64,000 bases of DNA, from NCBI GenBank assembly GCA_042219835.1, contig JBHJMN010000001.1:306833-370832 (forward strand), written 5' to 3'. The number at the start of each line of letters is the position of its first letter. Within the stretch, counting starts at the first letter, position 1. A program made the translations under genes and the position numbers. The stretch is from Paenibacillus_G elgii_A. GTDB lineage: Bacteria > Bacillota > Bacilli > Paenibacillales > NBRC-103111. This document shows positions 34,981 to 43,939 of this stretch, piece after piece. Under the pieces are notes generated by a model. That model was not told the origin of the DNA and did no database searches. It worked only from the letters and a program-made list of their open reading frames with translations.

Positions 34981-36336
34981 CTATTTTAGCAATTTCTCTT
35001 CGGACGATCCTAAGCTCACGCTTTTTTCGGAATTTCGGAAGGCTCCCGTATTATCGTCCCTTCCTTGCAGCAAATATTTGGCGTTTCCTGTGCCTATGCC
35101 GTTAGCCGCCGTTTTCGACAATTCCCCGAGTTCCCCTCCCTTCAACCGATTGACGATCAATCCCAGCTTCATGTCTTTAAAATCCGTCAGCATCGCCGTA
35201 TCGCCATCGCTGTCTCCGGCCACGAAGATAGGCCCGTGTCCGTATTTGGATACCAGAAAACGTTCGATCGTCTTCGTCTTTCCTTTGCCCTGCGTCTGAT
35301 CGTATCCCTTGCGATATTCCGGCTGGATGATCCCAGCAGCATCCCGTTCCAGCTCCATTGCCAGAACGTGATCCTCCGGGAGGGAATAGCCGTATTTCGG
35401 GTTCGACGCAAATTCTTTGACGACATCGACGAAGGAAGCGGAGCATACATAGACATCGATTCCGTTGTCCATGAACGTTTTATACAAATTTTGCTGCTCC
35501 GTGAACGCCCGCAAGCCGGTTTTAATCTTCACTTCGACAACGCCCGCTTGACCCGGCAGCTCGCTCGGACTGGTTAGGGTTTTTTCGCCGATGGCGTCCT
35601 GCAGATTGTAATCGATGGAGGCTCCCGCCAATTGACGCACTTCCTTCTCCGTCATGCCGGAGAACAAATATATTACCCAAGGATAGCTTACATCCGGGCT
35701 GAAGGTTCCCCCGATCGCTTCGTACAGATATCTGGTCTTGGTGACAAAATCTTGATACTGCGGGGTTACTTTTATTTCCTCCAACGACTTGGTTCCCTTG
35801 AACCCTTTGTAATTTTCATAAAGATACTTGTAATCCGCGCCCAGATCTTCGCTGATGAGATCGATCTGAACAGGCTTCCCAGCCTTATTATTGAATTCTT
35901 TCTTGAAATTATCCTTCGGAATATTCATTTTGATTGCGCTTACAAATTGTTCCGGCGTCATTTTAAACTGCAAGTTCGTAAGCTGATACGTTAACAAGGT
36001 TTCTTCGACGTCGTTGAATGCGGAGGTATTGTCCCAATCGAAGACGGCATATGGCCTTTTGTCCTTATTGTAGTTTTTGCTGCGGATGCCGTAGTCGTCG
36101 ATTATGGCTTGAATCGCTTTGTGATTGGCCGGGGCCCACTGCAAAAGGGCCAGTTGTTGCGAAGAAGATGGTGCAGGTTGTTCCGTTTGGGTTTTGACTT
36201 CCTGTTGCGTTGTGGCAGATGGGCTGCAGCCTGCCGACAAGCTTACGAATGTGGCCGCTAAAATCAAAGTGACCATTTTAGGTATTTTGGCGCTGCCCGG
36301 TGGTCTTGCCGTTCTCTTTGGTTCAACCAGCCTCAT
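34981..36336 (-). CDS. HAD-family phosphatase lipoprotein (phosphorylcholine phosphatase-like)
   Basis: 451 aa from ATG 36336, chosen because it gives a lipoprotein signal with lipobox LSAGC (Cys about residue 40) and has GGGAGA upstream; the longer frame has no signal. HAD motif I is VFDWDNTSAFNDVEE, with nucleophile Asp and second Asp, and motif III/IV is FVAGDSDGDTAML. The pattern RPYAVFDWDNT resembles PchP-type enzymes that remove phosphate from phosphocholine and phosphoethanolamine. It should be anchored on the outer face of the membrane. The substrate is inferred from family resemblance and the adjacent permease. Confidence 0.7.
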   Translation of the reverse strand: MRLVEPKRTARPPGSAKIPKMVTLILAATFVSLSAGCSPSATTQQEVKTQTEQPAPSSSQQLALLQWAPANHKAIQAIIDDYGIRSKNYNKDKRPYAVFDWDNTSAFNDVEETLLTYQLTNLQFKMTPEQFVSAIKMNIPKDNFKKEFNNKAGKPVQIDLISEDLGADYKYLYENYKGFKGTKSLEEIKVTPQYQDFVTKTRYLYEAIGGTFSPDVSYPWVIYLFSGMTEKEVRQLAGASIDYNLQDAIGEKTLTSPSELPGQAGVVEVKIKTGLRAFTEQQNLYKTFMDNGIDVYVCSASFVDVVKEFASNPKYGYSLPEDHVLAMELERDAAGIIQPEYRKGYDQTQGKGKTKTIERFLVSKYGHGPIFVAGDSDGDTAMLTDFKDMKLGLIVNRLKGGELGELSKTAANGIGTGNAKYLLQGRDDNTGAFRNSEKSVSLGSSEEKLLK

Positions 36337-36505
36337 GCTTATCTCCCGCCCTCCTATTTTTGATCCCAATCTTTCCGGAAACAAAAAAATGCCCTGGAAC
36401 AGAAGCGTAATTGTACACTTCTGCAGCCATGGCACCGTTGCCCTGTTTATCCACTTGTATAAAATGATATTAAAACCAACCGCCTGAATTTGCAACCTAA
36501 ATTTT

Positions 36506-37525
36506 TTAGAAAATTTCACCGCTTACATTTTTCACTGTATCCCGGACGACGATACGATGCGGAAGATACGTTCTAAGTGTGGGCGGACCCGCTCCGTTCA
36601 GCACTTCCTGAAGCGTTCGGACGGCCTTGTAGCCGATCTCGTAAATCGGCTGGGCGACGGTCGTCAACCGCGGCAGCGACATACTGGCGACTCTCGTGTT
36701 GTCCAACCCGAGGACGGACACCTCGTCAGGCACCCGGATTCCGCTTCGATAAAGAAAATATATCGCCCCCAGCGCCATCTCGTCACTTGCCGCGAATACG
36801 GCGGTCAGCTCCGGATTTTTGTTCCACAGTTTCTCCATCGCCGTATAGCCGTCATCATAACGGTAGTTCCCGAACTCCACATACCGGGCGGAATCGAAGT
36901 CAAGCTCGTTTGTTCTCATTGCTCGCATGAAGCCCTGCAGACGGGACATGCCCGCGATCGGGTCCAGATGCGGCCCGCTAATCATGGCGATCCGCCGGTG
37001 CCCGCAATCAATCAAATATTGCCCCGCATCGAAGCCGGCCTGCTCGTCGTCGATTTTGACGGAAGGGATGGCGTACTCCAGGCTTTGCGTGGAAGCCAGC
37101 ACGATCGGTAAGCCGAGCTGATTGAAGATGTCGTAGTAATCGGGATAGACCGGCTCGCTGGTGAACACGAAGCCGTCGATCTGCTTCTCCTTCATGCTCC
37201 GGAGCGCCGAGATCATCCGCTGCTTGTCCTTATCGGTGTTGCAAATGATAATGTTATGCCCGAATTCCTGCGCCGCATCCTCCATGCCCCGGAACATTTC
37301 GGCGTAATAATAATTGGAAATGTCAGGTATAAGGATACCCAATGTTTTCGTCTTTTTATGGATCAGACCTCTGGCTAAAGCATTGGGGTGATATTTTAAT
37401 TGTTCGATCGCGCGAAGAACCCGTTCCCTTTTGTCCTTCGAAACTTTGTCCGGAGCATTCAACACCCGCGAAATGGTGCTGATGGACACGCCCGCCAGTT
37501 TTGCAACATCTTTTATCGTAGCCAT
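36506..37525 (-). CDS. LacI-family transcriptional regulator
   Basis: 339 aa. The N-terminal HTH begins ATIKDVAKLAGVSISTISRVLN and the hinge helix KYHPNALARGL follows; here the first is cited as KDVAKLAGVSISTISRVLN. The periplasmic-binding-like domain has GILIPDISNYYYAEMFRG and ends with the PHRIVVRDT block. Upstream at 37561 lies TGAAAAGGTTTTCA, almost identical to two perfect palindromes before the GH65 gene, so it probably controls itself and the phosphorylase operon, released by the disaccharide or a sugar phosphate. Confidence 0.88.
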   Translation of the reverse strand: MATIKDVAKLAGVSISTISRVLNAPDKVSKDKRERVLRAIEQLKYHPNALARGLIHKKTKTLGILIPDISNYYYAEMFRGMEDAAQEFGHNIIICNTDKDKQRMISALRSMKEKQIDGFVFTSEPVYPDYYDIFNQLGLPIVLASTQSLEYAIPSVKIDDEQAGFDAGQYLIDCGHRRIAMISGPHLDPIAGMSRLQGFMRAMRTNELDFDSARYVEFGNYRYDDGYTAMEKLWNKNPELTAVFAASDEMALGAIYFLYRSGIRVPDEVSVLGLDNTRVASMSLPRLTTVAQPIYEIGYKAVRTLQEVLNGAGPPTLRTYLPHRIVVRDTVKNVSGEIF

Positions 37526-37560
37526 GATATTGTTTATCTCCCGACTCAGGGGAATAGATT

Positions 37561-37574
37561 TGAAAAGGTTTTCA
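37561..37574. promoter_or_regulatory. LacI operator before its own gene
   Basis: TGAAAAGGTTTTCA, one base off the palindrome TGAAAAGCTTTTCA found twice upstream of the phosphorylase gene; 36 bases before the LacI start. Confidence 0.7.
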
Positions 37575-37704
37575 TTCCTGTATCATTGTAAATGATTTGC
37601 CATCCTTCGTCAAATCGCCTGAAAGACAATCAACAATAAACCCCCGGTTCTATGTTCACAGCGGCTCCGGAGGTTTATTTTGCTTTTATTCGACGACTGT
37701 CTGT

Positions 37705-38376
37705 TTATCGAACTCGAACTTGCGGCAATATAGCTTCCAATGTAAGCTCGGCCGTGCTTTCGTACACCAGATCGGCATGGGCGAACAGCTCCTTCGCGCC
37801 GATCGCTACCGCGAGCATGCCCGCTCCTTTAATCGCCTCTACTCCCGCCGCCGCGTCTTCCACGCCAATGCAAGCGCCGGGCTCCACTTCCAGCAGATGA
37901 GCGGCTTTCAAAAAGATTTCGGGGTCCGGCTTGCCGCGCAGCACCGTCTTGGCATCGACAATCACATCAAATTTGTCCTTGAGGCCGAGCGACTCAAGAA
38001 CCGCAAACGCGTTTTTGCTGGCCGATGCCAGTCCGATCTTAAGCCCTTGGGCTTGAATCTCGGCAATGAACTCGTTAATGCCCGGCAATACGTCCGCAGG
38101 ACTAATGTTTTGAATCAAGGTCAAATAATGCTCGTTCTTTTTGTCCGCCAGCGCGTTTTTTTGTTCCTCGGTAAAATCGTGCGCTTTGCCGCCGAGAACG
38201 AGAATTTTTTCCAGCGATTCCATCCGGGAGACCCCTTTCAGCTCCTCGTTGAATTCGCGCGTAAACGGGATGGACAGCTCCTCGGCCAGCGCCTTCCACG
38301 CCTCGTAATGGTATTCGGCCGTGTCCGTAATGACGCCGTCCAGGTCGAAAATGACCGCTTGCACCGGTGTGTTCAT
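37705..38376 (-). CDS. pgmB: Beta-phosphoglucomutase
   Basis: 223 aa from ATG 38376 (AAAGGAG upstream). HAD phosphomutase: the nucleophile motif VIFDLDGVITDTAEYHY, the catalytic Thr-Arg cap region, motif II LASASKN and motif III GKPDPEIFLKAA, then GVEDAAAGVEAIKGAGM. It converts beta-glucose 1-phosphate, the product of inverting GH65 phosphorylases, to glucose 6-phosphate. It follows the phosphorylase gene by 40 bases, forming the usual catabolic pair. Confidence 0.93.
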   Translation of the reverse strand: MNTPVQAVIFDLDGVITDTAEYHYEAWKALAEELSIPFTREFNEELKGVSRMESLEKILVLGGKAHDFTEEQKNALADKKNEHYLTLIQNISPADVLPGINEFIAEIQAQGLKIGLASASKNAFAVLESLGLKDKFDVIVDAKTVLRGKPDPEIFLKAAHLLEVEPGACIGVEDAAAGVEAIKGAGMLAVAIGAKELFAHADLVYESTAELTLEAILPQVRVR

Positions 38377-38416
38377 GTCTGCTTCTCCTTTCAAATGCCA
38401 GGCTTAGGCCGCTCGG

Positions 38417-40696
38417 TTAGTTTGCTTTCAAGGCTTGTTCCAACGGCCGATTGTGCCGCAGCGTCACTTCGTCCCCGTACAGCTTGAGCGTCAGCGCTTC
38501 GCCTGCTTCCAGCGTAAGCCGGATGCTCTGACGGTCGAGTTCCACGGCGAGCTTGCGTCCGCGGTATTGAAGACGGAACGAATACCGGTCCCACTGCCGC
38601 GGAATCGCCGGCGCCAGCGACAGCCCGCTCTCTTTCAAGCGGAGGCCGGCAAAGCCGTAAACGATCGACATCCAGGCGCCGCCCATGTTCGCCATGTGCA
38701 GGCCGTCTTTGGTATTGCCGTGCGTGTTGTCGAGATCCAGACGGGCCGTTTCGATAAAATAATCGTACGCTTTGGCATTGCATCCCAGCTTGGAGGCCAT
38801 AATGCTGAAGATGCAGGAAGACAGCGACGAATCATGGGTCGTGATCTTTTCGTAATACGTATACGAGTTGCGGATCGTCTCCAGCTCCTGCTCGTCCTCC
38901 AACAGGAAATGAGCGAGCACCGTATCCGCTTGCTTGCACACCTGGTAACGGTAGAGCGTCAATGGATGATAATGCAGCAGCAGCGGGTAGTTCTCTTCCG
39001 GTGTGTTTTCAAAATCCCAAACTGCTTTTTGTAAGAACGTATCGTCCTGAGGGTTAATCTTCAGTGTCGGATCGTACGGCAGGTACATGCATTCCGCCGC
39101 TTTTTGCCATGCTTCCGCTTCCTGCTTCGTCACCTTCAGCCGTGTGCACAACAGCTCTAAAGTCTCCGGGGCGATGTCGGCCAGCAAGCGGTAAGCCTTG
39201 ACCGCCCACTTCAGATTATGCTTGGCCATCACGTTGGTATAGTAATTGTTATTGACAACGCACGTATATTCGTCGGGTCCAGTCACGTTGTCGATCCGGA
39301 ACTCGCCGTTTAAATAATGGCCCATATCCAGCCAGAGACGCGCCGTTTCGAACAGCAATTCGGCGCCATACGCTTTCATAAATTCATCGTCCTGCGTGCC
39401 GAGATAATACTGAATGTAGCTGTAGGCGATATCTCCGCTAATATGATACTGCGCCGTGCCTGACGGGAAGAACGACGAGCACTCCGTGCCGGAAATCGTG
39501 CGCCATGGGAACAAGGCCCCTTGCTTATGCCCCATTTCTTTCGCCCGGGCCCGGGCCTGATCCAAGGTCGAATAGCGGTAAATCAGCAGCTGGCGGGCAA
39601 TCTCCGGCTTCGTCATCAGAAAGACCGGAAACATGTAAATTTCCGTATCCCAGAAGTAATGGCCTTCGTAGCCCTCCCCGGACAAGCCCTTGGCCGAAAT
39701 ATTGCTGTGTTCGTCCCGGCCGACTGACTGGAGCAAATGATAGAGGTTAAAGCGGATGCCTTCCTGCAGGCGGCTGTCTCCTTCGATATGGATATCGGCG
39801 TTTGCCCAAAAGTCGTCAAGGTACGTTTTTTGGGCATCCAGCAGGTCTTCAAACGTTAGCCCGCCGAGCTGTTCATGAATGCCGATGGCCTGTTCGACAA
39901 GATTCCCCTGGTGGCGCAAAGTATCCGTATACACGTTCCATTTCGTCACCCGAACCGGTTCGGTCAAATCAAACGTCAGTGCAGTTTCGCCGTTAGCGCT
40001 CTTGACTTCGGCCGCGCCGGATGCCGTATGGCGGCTGACGCAAGCGGTTTTCAAGCCGGACGCCAGCGTGCGGTCCACCGCGAAGACATAGCCTTGCTTT
40101 TCTCCGGCTTCTTCTACTTGCAGACGTCTGGTATGACCGGAGGCGACCCGGGGATCGTTCGGATCGGCGAAGTTGGACACGTCTCCGTTGACGGTCGACA
40201 CTACTTTAACCCGCCCGGTGAAATTGACCGGTTCGATCCGCAGGTCGATAGCGAACAATTCTCTGACAGTCATGGAAACGATGCGCCGGAAGTGGAGCTT
40301 GATTTCTTTGCCGCTCGGAGAACGCCAATGAACCGTTCTTTCCGAGTAGCCGCGGTCAAGGTGCAGCCGCCGTTCATAAGCCACCGTTTCCCCGGCAAAT
40401 AAAGAAAACTCTTCTTCTTCGTCGCCCAAATAGATCCTGATCGTCTGCGCGTCGATGATATTGAGCAGCTTCTGCTGGGTTCCCGGGAACGCGTAAAGCT
40501 TTTCTCCGTAAGGGATTTCGATCACATCATGAAACGCGTTCTGGTACGTACCCCGGATTGAGACCATCTCCGGGCGGTAGCCTTCTTCAAAGTTGCCGCG
40601 AACGCCAAGATACCCGTTGCCTAAAGAAAATAAGCTTTCCAAATTCAGCAAAGCCTTCGGGGTTAGTTCATTGTTCGTCAAAGTCCATGTCACCAC
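38417..40696 (-). CDS. GH65 disaccharide phosphorylase, probably not maltose-type
   Basis: 759 aa from GTG 40696 (AGGAG six bases upstream). It is an inverting glycoside phosphorylase: the catalytic acid is Glu476 in VTGPDEYTCVVNNNYYTN, and the phosphate-binding His-Gly/Ser region lies near 645-660. The substrate loop reads GTECSSFFPSGTAQYHI (403-419). Maltose phosphorylases such as B. subtilis YvdK have ECHNEWEITFEEIHRN in this position, whereas kojibiose/nigerose/trehalose-type enzymes have the ECS-FPAGTAQYH form, as I recall. It cleaves an alpha-glucoside with phosphate to give beta-glucose 1-phosphate, which the adjacent mutase uses. No transporter is in the cluster. Confidence 0.8.
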   Translation of the reverse strand: MVTWTLTNNELTPKALLNLESLFSLGNGYLGVRGNFEEGYRPEMVSIRGTYQNAFHDVIEIPYGEKLYAFPGTQQKLLNIIDAQTIRIYLGDEEEEFSLFAGETVAYERRLHLDRGYSERTVHWRSPSGKEIKLHFRRIVSMTVRELFAIDLRIEPVNFTGRVKVVSTVNGDVSNFADPNDPRVASGHTRRLQVEEAGEKQGYVFAVDRTLASGLKTACVSRHTASGAAEVKSANGETALTFDLTEPVRVTKWNVYTDTLRHQGNLVEQAIGIHEQLGGLTFEDLLDAQKTYLDDFWANADIHIEGDSRLQEGIRFNLYHLLQSVGRDEHSNISAKGLSGEGYEGHYFWDTEIYMFPVFLMTKPEIARQLLIYRYSTLDQARARAKEMGHKQGALFPWRTISGTECSSFFPSGTAQYHISGDIAYSYIQYYLGTQDDEFMKAYGAELLFETARLWLDMGHYLNGEFRIDNVTGPDEYTCVVNNNYYTNVMAKHNLKWAVKAYRLLADIAPETLELLCTRLKVTKQEAEAWQKAAECMYLPYDPTLKINPQDDTFLQKAVWDFENTPEENYPLLLHYHPLTLYRYQVCKQADTVLAHFLLEDEQELETIRNSYTYYEKITTHDSSLSSCIFSIMASKLGCNAKAYDYFIETARLDLDNTHGNTKDGLHMANMGGAWMSIVYGFAGLRLKESGLSLAPAIPRQWDRYSFRLQYRGRKLAVELDRQSIRLTLEAGEALTLKLYGDEVTLRHNRPLEQALKAN

Positions 40697-40720
40697 TTAT
40701 CACTCCTGGACATAAATTTT

Positions 40721-40736
40721 TTGAAAAGCTTTTCAA
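40721..40736. promoter_or_regulatory. LacI operator O1 of the phosphorylase operon
   Basis: Perfect 16-bp palindrome TTGAAAAGCTTTTCAA between the promoter and the GTG start of the GH65 gene. Confidence 0.8.
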
Positions 40737-40783
40737 ATTCGATCAAAACATAGCTTCCAGCCATAAAGAACCATTCCACTCTA

Positions 40784-40812
40784 TTATTATTGTGATCCAG
40801 GGCTATTGTAAA
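40784..40812 (-). promoter_or_regulatory. Promoter of the phosphorylase operon
   Basis: Minus-strand TTTACA (40812-40807), 17 bases, TAATAA (40789-40784), with operators about 50 bases downstream and 60 bases upstream, a layout suited to DNA looping. Confidence 0.6.
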
Positions 40813-40868
40813 GTGTTTTTTGCTTTTTATGAGAAACCTTAGTTTTCCCGAATTAGCGGCGAAGTGCG

Positions 40869-40882
40869 TGAAAAGCTTTTCA
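40869..40882. promoter_or_regulatory. LacI operator O2, upstream
   Basis: Perfect palindrome TGAAAAGCTTTTCA, 146 bases from O1, on the far side of the promoter. The rest of 40697-41000 has no gene. Confidence 0.75.
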
Positions 40883-41000
40883 AACTACATCGCTTGAATG
40901 AGATTCCTGCACATGGTAGGATATTTATGCAGTCTGTTTATTCAAGCGATTGCGGGATTGGAAGCAACGATGGTCTTCTCGGGACGCGCTGCTTCCTTCT

Positions 41001-41180
41001 TTATTTTTGGAGATCGTCATACACCTTCTGAATCCCTTTACGAATAACATCCGAACGGGTCGTATTCAGCTTCTCGGCGCAAGCATCAAGCATACTCAAA
41101 ATGGCTTGATCGGCACGTACTCGAATCAATTCGCTTTTGGGATTTTCAGATGGAGGACGCCCCAGCTTTTTGGACGACAT
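41001..41180 (-). CDS. Small ribbon-helix-helix-like protein
   Basis: 59 aa from ATG 41180 (GGGGTGA upstream). It opens with a basic SSKKLGRPPSENPKSE stretch with an AT-hook-like GRPP, then LIRVRADQAILSMLDACAEK and NTTRSDVIRKGIQKVYDDL, a beta-strand followed by two helices as in CopG/Arc-type repressors. No toxin gene is adjacent, so it is probably a stand-alone DNA-binding protein. Its target is unknown. Confidence 0.6.
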   Translation of the reverse strand: MSSKKLGRPPSENPKSELIRVRADQAILSMLDACAEKLNTTRSDVIRKGIQKVYDDLQK

Positions 41181-41354
41181 CGCTTCACCCCACTTTTTGT
41201 ATCCATAACAAGCATATGAGTGTAGCAACAAAAAGTCAATTCGATTTTCATCAAAATAAAAGGACACACACTCTAAAGAATGCGTCCCCTCTACACAAAT
41301 GGATTGCCGCTTAACACAGCACCTCGTAAAAAACAGAAGATCTGGTTAATATAG

Positions 41355-43328
41355 CTAAATGTCAAAAATCATATTTTTGCGTTTAATTAACTCCCGATTT
41401 TCCCATAAAAGCATGCGCAAATTCGACTTAGATCCTTGAATAACAAAATGTGGAATTTGTCTTTGCTTTGCAATTTCAACGCAGCTCCATGTAGCTCGGT
41501 GCGATGTGGCCGTCAGTAAAAAAAATAAAGCATCGGCTTTGCTTAAATCCGAGTGAATTCGCTCCGGGGCATCGCCGCTATCATGTATGAGTATTGCGCC
41601 AGTCTCCGCGACAACCCCCTCGAACCATTTTCGCAGACCGCCGACAATGACTATTTTACAATTTTCCAAGAATGGATCAGGCTTTGTCTTCTTAACTTGC
41701 CCCCTAAGTAAAGATGGCTTTTGCGTTTTGAATTCTTGCTCGGCTGTAGACTGTTTTGTTTTCCGGTATAAGCGAGATAATCGGGCAAATTGCCCTTCAT
41801 TAGCAATATTGAATAAACATGGATCTCCGTCGTTCGGCCGTTGGATTTCAATATCTCGTTGATGCAATGGATATCGGTTTTGAGAATCGTTCATGTCTAC
41901 ACAGTACCAGGTGAAATAATCTCCGAGCTCGACATATCCAACAAATTGACGGACTGGAGCATAGGTATCATCTCCTTGAAGCAGGAGCTCGATATCATAT
42001 AGTGTCGTTCCGTTTTGTTGCTTGCCTGGTGAACATTTTACTTCGGCTTCATGCTCAAGCCCGTGTTGATGGACGATCGATTCCGTAACGTTAAACGTTT
42101 TTCCGTCCTCCAGCACGACGTAACCGCCATGATCGCGACGATAGAACGTACCAACACAAGATTGCCCGCTCACCTCTGGTACGCTTGGATCGGATTCAAA
42201 CGAATGATCGCTTAGCTGTACATGATCAGTAGATCGCGCTTGCCCATTTTCGTGCTGAAACTGCTCCAAAAAATCAATCAAGTCAAAAATTTTCCTTATC
42301 TGAGCTCGAAGAGCAGGCGCATTTTCCGGATTTCCTTGCCGAAGCTCCTGAAAAAGTTTGTCTGATTCCGGTAACAAGGATTTTGAAAGAAGCACGATCA
42401 GATCGTGCGTGTTACGCTGCTCCTTCATCTCATGCCGTTGTTTCCATTTTTCCAATTCGTGCTCCACTTTTACCACATTGGCTTTCATTTTCTCGACTTT
42501 CCATTCAGCTTCTTTCACCATATGCTGCAGTTCGTTTTTTTCCTTATTCAGACGACACAGCCGACCTTCCAGCTGATCCCGAAAGGCTTCCGCTTCCGCT
42601 TTTTGCTTCGTCGCTTGTTCTTTCACAATCGTTAATTGCGCCGCGAATTGCTTCTTTTCGCTTTCTATTTTCTCCAACTTTTTCGTTTGAATTCCAAGCT
42701 CCTTACGCAGCTGCTCTACTTCCTTTTCCCTTGTCTGGCGTAAGGTAAGCTCGTTCTTCAGCTTTTGCTCAATAAGCGTAAGCTTTTCTTCGCTTGAGCG
42801 GCCATCTGGCGTGCTCTTCGCTTCCTGAGCCTTCCCTTTTAATCCTTCTTCAAACTCTCTCATGGCCTCTTCCCAAGTTGTTCTTCCTGTCGTGCGACCG
42901 GGATGGAACCGAAGAGCCCAATAAACATGCCATCGCCCAAATTTTAAGATGTTATCCTCTTTCGCAGCCAGAAATGTTTCCAGGGAGTCGGGAGATTCGT
43001 TTTTCAACACATCTAACACTGTAAATATGATAACCCAATAAAGTCGTTCTCGATCGGAGATGAGATATTGTTTTTGTTGTTGGAGGAGCAATTTATGAAA
43101 GAGAGCATCGGGAAATTTTTTATACTTGGAGAAAACGATGGGGAAATGTAAGAAATGGGCTATCGCTCGTTTTTGTTGAACGGATAGTTCACTAATAAAA
43201 TACCTGAACTTATCGCTAGGGAAAGGAAGACTTATCTCTTCTTGTATAGCTTGCATAAAATTCGGCTTTTGTTCCTCATCTCCCTCAGCTAAGGAGCAAA
43301 TTTGACGGACTTCGGCCTTCTCGCTCAT
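41355..43328 (-). CDS. Coiled-coil protein with C-terminal DUF2325 domain
   Basis: 657 aa from ATG 43328, with AGGAGG upstream; the longer frame has no site. Residues 1-150 are helical (PFPSDKFRYFISELSVQQKR). Residues about 180-340 form a long charged coiled coil (QLRKELGIQTKKLEKIESEK and similar). Residues about 390-520 are a beta-rich stretch that may be an OB-like fold (GTFYRRDHGGYVVLEDGKTF). The last 95 residues match DUF2325 (CKIVIVGGLRKWFEGVVAET, ATSHRATWSCVEIAKQRQIP). No function is known to me. The multi-domain architecture and accessory setting would fit a nucleic-acid-linked or defence role, but this is speculation. Neighbours are not co-transcribed, as a hairpin precedes it. Confidence 0.55.
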   Translation of the reverse strand: MSEKAEVRQICSLAEGDEEQKPNFMQAIQEEISLPFPSDKFRYFISELSVQQKRAIAHFLHFPIVFSKYKKFPDALFHKLLLQQQKQYLISDRERLYWVIIFTVLDVLKNESPDSLETFLAAKEDNILKFGRWHVYWALRFHPGRTTGRTTWEEAMREFEEGLKGKAQEAKSTPDGRSSEEKLTLIEQKLKNELTLRQTREKEVEQLRKELGIQTKKLEKIESEKKQFAAQLTIVKEQATKQKAEAEAFRDQLEGRLCRLNKEKNELQHMVKEAEWKVEKMKANVVKVEHELEKWKQRHEMKEQRNTHDLIVLLSKSLLPESDKLFQELRQGNPENAPALRAQIRKIFDLIDFLEQFQHENGQARSTDHVQLSDHSFESDPSVPEVSGQSCVGTFYRRDHGGYVVLEDGKTFNVTESIVHQHGLEHEAEVKCSPGKQQNGTTLYDIELLLQGDDTYAPVRQFVGYVELGDYFTWYCVDMNDSQNRYPLHQRDIEIQRPNDGDPCLFNIANEGQFARLSRLYRKTKQSTAEQEFKTQKPSLLRGQVKKTKPDPFLENCKIVIVGGLRKWFEGVVAETGAILIHDSGDAPERIHSDLSKADALFFLLTATSHRATWSCVEIAKQRQIPHFVIQGSKSNLRMLLWENRELIKRKNMIFDI

Positions 43329-43448
43329 AAACACCCTCCTATATAATGAATAATTCTCCATTATCTAGGATTCGATGTTCGCATTCTATTTCCTCCGCAT
43401 TTATAAAAAAAAATTTATGTTCCAGTTAAAATTTCCCGCATGACCGAA

Positions 43449-43502
43449 TCCCCCGCAAAGTACCCGGATTCATCTTTCTTAATTCAACCTGGCTTTGCGG
43501 GG
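43449..43502 (-). terminator. Long hairpin after the GIY-YIG gene
   Basis: Ten-base-pair arms CCCCGCAAAG and CTTTGCGGGG enclose about 33 bases. It sits between the GIY-YIG gene and the DUF2325 gene and lacks a clear T-run, so termination is only likely. Confidence 0.4.
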
Positions 43503-43548
43503 CGGTGCAGCAACCGGAAGTGGGTTCCCCACTCGTGTCTCTAATGAT

Positions 43549-43911
43549 CTATTCCTGCCTTGGCGGCTTGTTATATCCTTTGTCCCCGTAGGGCTGCAAT
43601 TTCTCCAGCCACGGTTTTTCCATCATTTTGAGCTCCCATTTCATATCCGTCACATCATCCGTTTTCTTTTCCTCCAGCACTTCATAGGTGAAGGCTTCAG
43701 CCCCGAGCTCCTTCCAATCCTTTTGCAGCTCTAAATTGGCGAATCTCCCCATATCCAGCTGCATCTTAATGGTCATCCATTTGTTTTTCAAATTCGGATA
43801 ACTGTCCACGAAAATTTTACCGTTGTCTTTGTTTGTAATTTGGATGATACCCATGTAAGTCTTAATCTGCTTAAACTCCTCCAGCAGCTCCTTGCGCTTG
43901 CTCTTATCCAT
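43549..43911 (-). CDS. GIY-YIG nuclease-like family protein
   Basis: 120 aa. Near the N-terminus KTYMGIIQITNKDNGKIFV matches the first strand and turn of the GIY-YIG-like proteins common in Bacillales, followed by SYPNLKNKWMTIKMQLDMG and FANLELQKDWKELGAEAF. The canonical GIY...YIG tyrosines are weakly kept, so nuclease activity is doubtful. The gene is 28 bases downstream of the VWA stop and probably co-transcribed with the AAA+/VWA pair. Confidence 0.65.
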   Translation of the reverse strand: MDKSKRKELLEEFKQIKTYMGIIQITNKDNGKIFVDSYPNLKNKWMTIKMQLDMGRFANLELQKDWKELGAEAFTYEVLEEKKTDDVTDMKWELKMMEKPWLEKLQPYGDKGYNKPPRQE

Positions 43912-43939
43912 CTTTTTTCTCTCCTTTCACGCTCATAAA

